Origin: Sipunculus nudus | Taxonomy: Eukaryota; Annelida; Sipuncula; Golfingiida; Sipunculidae | DNA length: 64,000 nucleotides | Assembly (NCBI GenBank): GCA_026874595.1 | Contig: CM049317.1 | Span: 25,076,401 to 25,140,400, forward strand | Direction of reading: 5' to 3' | In this document: positions 59,706 through 64,000 of the stretch, one piece after another | Numbering within the stretch: the first letter of the stretch is position 1 | How the letters are laid out: the number at the start of each line of letters is the position of its first letter | Position numbers and translations under genes: made by a program | The notes under the pieces: generated by a model | Databases searched by the model: none | What the model was told of the DNA's origin: nothing | What the model saw: the letters and a program-made list of their open reading frames with translations, nothing else

Positions 59706-61544
59706 CCCTTATTGCCTCCCTTCCTCCCTCCATCTCATTCTGTTGACAGGTACTATAAACTAGATACATTAGCTATAAATGTTGATGCAATTTAGAAATG
59801 TGAATCAACTGAAATATTCACAATCACATGTATGTTATACTGTAAATTTATAGTAACATTCGTAAACCTGGATAAAAATTATGTAATGAAAAAAATGAAT
59901 AAATGCAAATATTGTTAATTTTTTATTGGCTCAGTAGAATGGGGAAAAAATGATTTGCTTTGTTTCTCCATCTTTCTGTCTGTTTTAAATATTTAATGTT
60001 CATGAATAAACTTTTTTTAAAAAAAAAAAAGCACTATTGAATTAAATTTCATATCCTGTATGTATATGCAAGGGTGTTGTAACTCTCACCATCCCCTTCT
60101 TCATCCCACTGAGGCTTTGCTCCTTGGCACTGTGAACAATAGTTCTATGGCTATAGCATAAAATAAATAATTAAAGAAAATATCTGCAGAGAGACTGATC
60201 ATAACACAACCCCCCCCCCCCCCCCCCCCCAATCAAGTCATTGCACCTCTGGAGTGGGGACGTTATGGCAACTGTATACATATCATAAATTTGATAAAAA
60301 AAGGTTTACCAAATAAATTGGATCTCATCAGACAAATGTGTAAACTGTTGAACTGTCAACAGCTTATCAAAAATGTAACCAATGGAAAGGCATGCTCAGA
60401 TCTCAAATATTATTTGCAACATTTTCTTCAATCATATAAACCAACCATGGTAATTACCTCTTCCTCTCAAACTTTATCTACATTTCATCATATTTTTAAT
60501 ATTTTAACCTTCTAGGTGGTTCAGTAATGTTGACCATTTGTCCATAGGTACCTATGTACATGCCAGAAATTATGTCAATATTGTGTTATATGTAGACATG
60601 AGGGTCATCAAAATAATGTACCTTGTCAAGACCGATCTTGTCAAGATATCATGTCATACAGTCACAAATTCATAAATCCCCTCATCAGCATAGTTAATCA
60701 TAACCTTGTATCTGTCAAATTGAAAGCTTGCAGTTTTCCATACACTATAGATCCTTCAACAAATAGCCTTATCATCATTATACCACTGCTTAGTATACTG
60801 TCATTGCATTCATATTTGCTCAAATAAATTGTTTTTTTTTTCGACCCCTCCCAAATAAATAAAAAATAAACCACTATATTTTACTCCATATTAATCCATC
60901 AGTCAGATTATTTCATATATCATTTACTCACATCTTACATTATATTCCTTTATAAAAGCCCAACATGACCATGATATTCATAAGCTTTTTCTACTCAATA
61001 TAGTATAACAATGGTGATACATTTATTGTCCAATCATGATCAGCTGAGCGCCGTGACCTATGGGTCCCTTGTTTTAATTCTTTTGCCACCCTTTTAAATG
61101 AAAATATCCTATTCATTACAACAGGTAATAATGTTATTAGTTTTTACAGATAATATACTTCATCTTCTTCTGGTAAAATTAATTTACCATAATATTCCTC
61201 TTTTTTTTAGCTCAGCTGACTTTCAGTCACCTGTGTTTCATTGCTTGTTGCTTTAACTTAAGCTAATATGCATGAATGATGATGCCACATATATTATCTT
61301 AATTAGTTGCCTGTGCAAGGACATATTGTCAACATGTCAGCAGCTGAGCGTCATGACCCATGGATCACTTGTTATTTTTTTACAGGCAACATATTTCATT
61401 ATTTTCTACAGATAAAGGATTATTTTTCATTTTCTACAGGTAATACGTGTCATTATCTTCCACAGGTAATGTGTTCTACATGATGGAATACAGGGACATA
61501 TTCCTGGGTCTCCTGAAACAGTTTAATGAGACGAGGCAGTCTAG
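41218..61544 (+). CDS. TIMELESS: TIMELESS (timeout/Tof1 family), 14 coding exons, 3' part beyond window
   Basis: Joining the 14 exons listed separately gives ~493 codons without a stop; all introns are GT-AG and phases match. Seen in sequence: [20 protein letters not shown] near the start, [14 protein letters not shown], a [20 protein letters not shown] segment, [42 protein letters not shown] and [19 protein letters not shown]. These align colinearly with human TIMELESS (about 1200 residues). This is the TIMELESS N-terminal domain (to ~residue 290) and the following helical-repeat region. Known role: with TIPIN, AND-1 and CLASPIN it forms the fork protection complex on the CMG helicase, supporting fork speed, checkpoint signalling and cohesion in the nucleus. 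The high similarity to the vertebrate protein indicates timeout rather than insect circadian TIM. The C-terminal region (PARP1-binding domain in human) is not in the window. Confidence 0.95.
41306..42041 (+). other. TIMELESS intron 1
   Basis: 736 bp with GTAAAA donor and CTACAG acceptor. It contains a GACCAC-type MITE right half at about 41465-41547. Confidence 0.85.
41465..41547. mobile_element. GACCAC-family MITE fragment in intron 1
   Basis: 'ttttggaccacgaaaggtgg' through 'tcaattgtggggtggttgc' and 'gggttttgctgta' matches the right half of the complete MITE at 3895-4072. The left end is lost. Confidence 0.55.
42042..42195 (+). CDS. TIMELESS: TIMELESS coding exon 2 (residues 30-80)
   Basis: Encodes [15 protein letters not shown] through [16 protein letters not shown]. 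Acceptor ctacag, donor ag|gtcagt. Two bases are carried to exon 3 (Arg81). Confidence 0.95.
42398..43250 (+). repeat. Dispersed repeat in intron 2, also in intron 13
   Basis: It starts GGGATGTGCTCAGAATAATT and contains 'aaggaccgtattcaattt', 'catcgtttggcgcgtcat', 'acaaggtggtgc' and 'cactggatgtcatctag'. The same order occurs at about 56444-56950. G7 and G9 runs sit near the left end. No terminal inverted repeat or coding frame is seen. Confidence 0.6.
43339..43456 (+). CDS. TIMELESS: TIMELESS coding exon 3 (residues 81-120)
   Basis: Encodes [20 protein letters not shown] then [16 protein letters not shown]. Acceptor ctgcag; donor gag|gtaagt at 43457. The last ~45 bases and the donor are the founder of the tandem array that follows. 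Confidence 0.95.
43412..44345 (+). repeat. Higher-order tandem array grown from the exon 3 donor
   Basis: Four related ~49-bp monomers (types A-D) form a 196-bp unit. The A monomer (CTGGACATAGAGTCACACCT..ACAARGAGGTRAGTCTCATT) recurs with GAGTCACACCT at 43430, 43626, 43822, 44018 and 44214, exactly 196 bp apart. Copies 1, 3 and 5 share 'ctgcaggcttacaaggag'; copies 2 and 4 share 'ctcatggcttacaaagag'. C monomers alternate likewise (ttccggctaac / ttcaggctaac), giving a 392-bp superperiod. Copy 1 is the real exon 3 end. Every A copy keeps a donor-like GAG|GTRAGT. Confidence 0.95.
44649..44711 (+). CDS. TIMELESS: TIMELESS coding exon 4 (residues 121-141)
   Basis: Encodes [20 protein letters not shown] + L. 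Acceptor ttgcag, donor ctg|gtaagt; phase 0 at both ends. Confidence 0.95.
45207..45308 (+). CDS. TIMELESS: TIMELESS coding exon 5 (residues 142-175)
   Basis: Encodes [20 protein letters not shown] then [14 protein letters not shown]. Acceptor ttacag, donor cag|gtacaa; phase 0. Confidence 0.95.
45309..46720 (+). other. TIMELESS intron 5
   Basis: 1.4 kb, AT-rich. A short repeat-like segment near 46530-46610 ('atttgcgaattttccac', 'aaaaagacaactaca') resembles 57160-57240 in intron 13. No exon-like sequence is seen inside. Confidence 0.6.
46721..46761 (+). CDS. TIMELESS: TIMELESS coding exon 6 (residues 176-188)
   Basis: A 41-nt exon encoding [13 protein letters not shown] plus two bases of Trp189. 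Acceptor ttccacag after a T-rich tract; donor tg|gtaaat. Confidence 0.9.
47008..47122 (+). CDS. TIMELESS: TIMELESS coding exon 7 (residues 189-227)
   Basis: Encodes [20 protein letters not shown] then [19 protein letters not shown]. Acceptor cccacag, donor cag|gtaaag. Confidence 0.95.
47500..47564 (+). CDS. TIMELESS: TIMELESS coding exon 8 (residues 228-248)
   Basis: Encodes [20 protein letters not shown] + E. Acceptor attgtag, donor aa|gtatgt; the split Lys249 is completed by exon 9. Confidence 0.9.
48054..48548 (+). mobile_element. TTAAAGG-ended MITE in intron 8
   Basis: A 495-bp segment from TTAAAGGGGCC to GTCCCTTTAA with short inverted ends. 'taaacagacacacatgg' and 'gcgatggttttgctgggaaa' match the copies at 20.69-21.18 kb and 1.85-1.98 kb. 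Apparent ORFs here on both strands are not conserved between copies. Confidence 0.6.
49214..49282 (+). CDS. TIMELESS: TIMELESS coding exon 9 (residues 249-271)
   Basis: Encodes [20 protein letters not shown] + SS, a charged helical linker (human has ELEVLRQREMAEKK). Acceptor tttcag, donor ag|gtatgt. Confidence 0.95.
50050..50314 (+). CDS. TIMELESS: TIMELESS coding exon 10 (residues 272-360)
   Basis: The largest exon seen. It begins with the signature [20 protein letters not shown], continues through a basic stretch ([20 protein letters not shown]) and ends [14 protein letters not shown]. The basic segment could act in DNA contact or nuclear import; that is inference. Acceptor ttgtag, donor aag|gttagt. 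Confidence 0.97.
50940..50990 (-). mobile_element. Helitron-like 3'-end fragment in intron 10
   Basis: On the minus strand the segment reads GCTGAGCATTGTGACCCATG followed by GGTCCATTGTT. This matches the right end of elements A and B with the same GACCCATGGGTC palindrome. Only the end is visible. Confidence 0.5.
51241..51353 (+). CDS. TIMELESS: TIMELESS coding exon 11 (residues 361-397)
   Basis: Encodes [20 protein letters not shown] then [17 protein letters not shown], with the conserved DETYY.WA..FFM.F core. Acceptor tttcag, donor ag|gtaaga; Ser398 is split. Confidence 0.97.
51880..52896. mobile_element. Tigger/pogo-like MITE in intron 11
   Basis: The left end CAGTAGAGCTTCGTTTTTCC is mirrored by a right end whose reverse complement starts CAGTAGAGCCCCCTTTTTC. 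TA follows at the right (52897-52898) and TG precedes at the left. TA-targeted CAGTRGARC termini are typical of Tc1/mariner Tigger/pogo elements. No transposase. The inside holds a tandem duplication (51995-52330). Confidence 0.6.
51995..52330 (+). repeat. Two ~169-bp direct repeats
   Basis: 'aacacagtgtttcttt' starts at 51995 and 52164. Both copies continue with 'gggacatataaaa'-like words, 'agcataattggcaaagatca' and 'accagaggg'. They lie inside the Tigger-like element. Confidence 0.8.
53577..53835 (+). repeat. 31-bp tandem array containing the exon 12 acceptor
   Basis: GTGAGACCAT occurs at 53577, 53608, 53639, 53670, 53701, 53732, 53763, 53794 and 53825, exactly 31 bp apart. The unit is GTGAGACCATGTATTTGGTT then TGTGTTTTACA. 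Seven internal copies end TTTTACAG; the ninth, which leads into the real exon 12, reads TTTTATAG. Only two point differences (ATAT for GTAT, TTTTG for TTTGG) occur in the middle copies. Confidence 0.97.
53826..53930 (+). CDS. TIMELESS: TIMELESS coding exon 12 (residues 398-432)
   Basis: Encodes [20 protein letters not shown] then [15 protein letters not shown] (human SETLSVRTFHFIEQ...). The acceptor is the last TTTTATAG of the 31-bp array. Donor ag|gtactg; Arg433 is split. Confidence 0.93.
54160..54580 (+). repeat. ~74-bp tandem array of the exon 13 acceptor and exon start
   Basis: Six acceptors of the form TTAACAG, TTTACAG or TTGCAG end at 54165, 54239, 54313, 54388, 54461 and 54535 (spacings 74, 74, 75, 73, 74). 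Each is followed by a copy of ACTTCATCTAGCACTGCAGG and a sequence coding for an (R)[13 protein letters not shown]-like peptide in its own frame. The sixth is the real exon 13 start. Copies have diverged more than in the exon 12 array. Confidence 0.95.
54536..54639 (+). CDS. TIMELESS: TIMELESS coding exon 13 (residues 433-467)
   Basis: Encodes [20 protein letters not shown] then [15 protein letters not shown] (human RMHLALKAYQELL..MDISPD..VRESSRIIK). Only this sixth copy joins to an open downstream frame. Donor g|gtaagt; Gly468 is split. Confidence 0.95.
55016..57671 (+). mobile_element. DNA transposon-like element in intron 13
   Basis: The left end TTACCGCAAAATCTCCACTT (then AAAACCAC) and the reverse complement of the right end (AACTGTAAAATATCCACTTA then AAACCAC) form a ~30-40-bp terminal inverted repeat. 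The 2.65-kb interior includes segments found inverted at 62.27-64.0 kb (55380-55990 with 63100-63700; 57235-57370 with 62985-63110). It also contains the dispersed repeat shared with intron 2 (56444-56950). No transposase frame was recognised, so it is non-autonomous and unclassified. Confidence 0.55.
56444..56950 (+). repeat. Second copy of the intron 2 dispersed repeat
   Basis: Begins GGGATGTGCCCAGAATAATT and follows the copy at 42398-43250 in order ('catcgtttggcgcgtcatga', 'ggcactggatgtcatctaa'). The two differ by several indels, including loss of the G runs at the left end. Confidence 0.65.
59461..59702. repeat. Long (TC)n microsatellite
   Basis: About 240 bp of TC with short interruptions. 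All three plus-strand frames and one minus frame appear open only because of the dinucleotide repeat. Confidence 0.95.
60210..60230. repeat. C21 homopolymer
   Basis: The equivalent position in element A (38534-38548) holds C15, so the run has changed length since the copies diverged. Confidence 0.85.
61110..61465 (+). repeat. Acceptor-like repeats before exon 14
   Basis: Segments of the form T-rich..ACAG|GYAAYA or ACAG|ATAA end at 61124, 61149, 61385, 61411, 61439 and 61465. The last four are spaced 26-28 bp and each is followed by an AT-rich 'cattat' block. Only the last is the exon 14 acceptor. A 160-bp mini Helitron-like element (61212-61371) interrupts the series. Similarity between units is low, so an old array is likely but not certain. 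Confidence 0.5.
61212..61371 (+). mobile_element. 160-bp mini Helitron-like element
   Basis: The left end TTTAGCTCAGCTGACTTTCA and right end CAGCTGAGCGTCATGACCCA, then TGGATCACTTG, match both ends of elements A and B, but almost all of the interior is missing. It lies 140 bp downstream of element B in the same orientation. Confidence 0.6.
61466..61544 (+). CDS. TIMELESS: TIMELESS coding exon 14 (residues 468-493)
   Basis: Encodes [20 protein letters not shown] then ETRQSR (human [22 protein letters not shown]). Acceptor ttccacag, donor ag|gtgaga. No following exon was found before 64,000. Confidence 0.95.
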
Positions 61545-62269
61545 GTGAGAAAATATGATGGATTGATATTTTAGAGAATAAAAAATTGAGAAGAAAAATA
61601 AATTTCATATAGGTAATAGCCTTGTTGCTGAGGTGAACTCAGAGCCAAAAGTCCTAGGTTAGCTCCCTACCAGCACATAAAAAGTCCCACCCTCCCCCCC
61701 CAAAAAAAATAAAAAAAAGGGATATGCTCAGAACTGTAGAGAATTTTCTTATAACCACAGGTATTGATTTCTTGTATAGTTTGAGCCTTAGGAATAAAAA
61801 ATGAAAGGTTAAATATTCTTACTATATGATTGTCTTCTTCCAGTTCAGTTGAATGGACCTGTCCTGAAAAGAAATAATAATTAAGAATTTATTCTGATAA
61901 TTAGTAAATTAAAAACAAAAAAAAATGCTAGTGATAGGCCATGATTTCCTTATATTTTGGGACTTGTGACTGATTTCATCACATGATGAAACATTATGTA
62001 AACTTGTTCAGGGTTCAGCATTAACTTTTGCTGGGCAAGTAATATCAAGTTTTTACTTGCCCTGCATGAATTTTTACTTGTCCTGCAAATTTCAGTGATC
62101 TCAGCCACAAACTCAAAAAAACATTATTTTGCTGAGGATTATTTTGCAAGAATAAACAAGTTAAGATGTTTGTTTGTTCATATTATTTCTCCTTAACATT
62201 GCACAGATAAACATACAGGTAACTTAAGACATAATATTTCATCTCCAAGAAAAAAATACTATATTAAGA
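61545..62269 (+). other. TIMELESS intron 14, first part
   Basis: A C/A-rich stretch near 61689-61715 and the phrase 'gggatatgctcagaa' (61720) recall the left end of the intron 2 repeat. No exon is visible. Confidence 0.6.
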
Positions 62270-64000
62270 TTACCGTAAATCTTGTTTTTATGGCCGCACG
62301 TCTATTTATAGCTGCACCCCGACTTTGCAAGGTCTCTTAAAGGAGCTCCCACTAAGGTCCAAAAACCCAAAACCCCCCTTAAAGGCCACACCCTGACTCC
62401 GTCTCTGGCCTGAGGGTAAGATTATCAGCTGCACGTTGCAAAATAAATCACAACAAAGCTGCTTTAATGAAGACTAGAATAAAAAGTATTAATTACAGAG
62501 TTATATATGTTGCCAGATTACATATATTAAATATATTTAATCCTTGAGATAGGGACAAAATATCTGTTTGTTACTAACGAATTTTGCACATGGATGGGCA
62601 GGCATTTATCAGAAAAAGAAAGATTCCTCGAATGATCGTTTCGTTTGAATGGTAGTTACGCAAAACGATTCTTGTATGCATCAAAACGCTTCTTTGCATG
62701 TACGTGCAATTGTCAAAGACCATAGTATGAACACTGAATTGAGGTTTATATGTACATTTATTGAAGCAAAAAGCCTGAATACTATCCACTATTACGCACC
62801 ATCACGCAGTAGCCTTCAGGGGGGGACATGATGGCTAAGACTGCTGAAACTGTCAGATTTTCAACCTGCAGAAACTTAATCAAGGCTCGTGGTATACATA
62901 TAAAAATTTACATGTAGAACCTTGACATGTATATCTTTCGTGCAATCTATAACTTGTTATAAAAAATCTTGGTAATTGTCACCAAATAATATGTTTAATA
63001 TACCCCTGCTGTAACACAGCAGCCCACTTTGTTGGGCATGGTCAAGCAACATTGAAATAAATGCCTACTTTAAACTCATTTGCAGCATTATTTAGCAACG
63101 ATTATTTGTTTAGAAAGTAAAATGAATAAAAAGCTGACATCATAAAGAGTCGCACAATGGCTGACGATCGTTTTAAAATCAAGTTTGAGTGCCGCCATGG
63201 GCTGAAATGCCCTGGTGTTCTGCTAAGAATATTTTGAACGGCTGTAGGCGGTGGATGGTAAACAGAACAGCCACCTATTCCATCCCTGTGTGCCTTGCGC
63301 AAACGTTACCTTGACAAGATGGCTCCCCACACGGAAACTTTCTTGAGGAAAAAAACTTGCTTACCTCGACGGGCCATTTTAATTTCACTTTAAAATCACT
63401 CGTTTTCACGCGTCATGTTTGCTATACGTGTGTATCTCGACAAGGTAACTTCAGTTATTTTGATATTTAGTTAAGCTGACCAGCAATGTTTTCAAACGCA
63501 TCAGCAGATTGTGACATGGAGCGATGTCAAGGTACGATGTGACGATTATAATACCGAAGTAACCGGTATGAAAATGATTCGAATCTCAAATCCGAGTAAT
63601 TCAAGAAATGGAATTTTCATCATAGATTAAGATTTCAAAATATTACTTTTAGAATTAAAATATACAGTGACTTTAAATGGATCAGCAGAATATTTCTATC
63701 CAAAATATATTGAAAAATCGGTAGCAAACAAGAATACGGCACGGCATGTAAAATCTGTACATTCGCCAAATTCCATCGGCCGTTGTGACATGTTCTACCA
63801 TTTATATCTACAAGCGGTTTCCCCTCTAACAGTATTTCCATTCATACAATATATCCGTGATTGTATAAAAAAAACAATGATTAAACAGAAGTAAATGACC
63901 GGGCTATATGCATTCAAGGATGAAGGTTTTCAAGAAAAATGACATGTTTAATATTGATAGTTAATATTATTTAATATTGAGGTGCATGTATCAGACATTA
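62270..64000 (-). mobile_element. Second copy of the intron 13 transposon, inverted, cut by window edge
   Basis: It begins TTACCGTAAATCTTG, followed by 'tatggccgcacg' and 'accccgactttgc', matching the terminal region of the element at 55016-57671. Segments 62985-63110 and 63100-63700 match that element's 57370-57235 and 55990-55380 in reverse. Short frames inside (e.g. 63635-63841 minus, 63667-63894 plus) are not conserved between the copies. Confidence 0.5.

Larger units (their letters stand above)
57911..61071 (+). mobile_element. Helitron-like element B in intron 13
   Basis: The left hairpin AGCTCAGCTGACTATAAGTC.. starts at 57908 (TC at 57911). The right end CAGCTGAGCGCCGTGACC with a degraded palindrome (GACCTATGGGTC) ends in CCTTG at 61071. 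It is colinear with element A but lacks A's two internal duplications, so it probably resembles the ancestral form (3.16 kb). It carries a ~240-bp (TC)n tract at 59461-59702 and C21 at 60210-60230. No replicase frame. It accounts for nearly half of the 6.8-kb intron. Confidence 0.6.

Noticed and set aside
59339-59795. Long Ser-Leu-rich open frames (up to 135 codons)
   Set aside because: They are translations of the (TC)n microsatellite in several frames; no start context or conservation.
61545-64000. Next TIMELESS exon
   Set aside because: I looked for codons matching the conserved region after exon 14 and found none; it presumably lies beyond the window.

Overview
The window is animal nuclear DNA: AT-rich, intron-rich and dense in transposons. 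One spliced protein gene can be read clearly. The repeat mix (GACCAC-type MITEs, Helitron-like elements with terminal hairpins, a tRNA-derived SINE, a Jockey/CR1-like LINE, hAT and Mutator-like elements, many poly(C)/poly(G) runs) and a protein closest to vertebrate TIMELESS suggest a marine invertebrate, most likely a bivalve mollusc. The taxon is an inference.

Bases 1-31,900 hold no gene I can support. They contain microsatellites, homopolymers and TE remains: a complete Tc1/mariner-type MITE (3895-4072), a solo LTR with target duplication (15745-16419), three SINE copies (about 18.9-19.8 kb), copies of a ~490-bp family with TTAAAGG ends, a foldback-like element whose inverted arms are tandem arrays (22.59-23.79 kb), a decayed EN-RT LINE (25.4-26.6 kb) and a Helitron-like element (29.07-30.53 kb).

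A tRNA-Thr(CGT) gene lies on the minus strand at 31970-32041. It is followed by a 1.41-kb Mutator-like element with ~320-bp inverted repeats and a perfect 9-bp target duplication (32636-34045), a 4.6-kb Helitron-like element with a doubled 3' end (34807-39386), and the 3' end of a dead hAT transposase (39.83-40.15 kb, minus).

From 41,218 to the right edge runs the 5' part of TIMELESS (timeout/Tof1/Swi1 family, replication fork protection complex). Fourteen coding exons with consistent phases give about 493 residues, less than half of a ~1200-residue protein; the rest lies beyond the window. A CCAAT box and a perfect CRE palindrome sit about 150 bp upstream of the ATG.

The most unusual observation is that several splice junctions of this one gene have been amplified into tandem arrays that include both exon and intron sequence. 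They are the exon 3 donor (196-bp units nested in a 392-bp period), the exon 12 acceptor (31-bp period, nine acceptors), the exon 13 acceptor (~74-bp period, six acceptors) and, more weakly, the exon 14 acceptor (~26-28 bp spacing). In each case I traced, using a copy other than the one that keeps the conserved frame leads to a premature stop.
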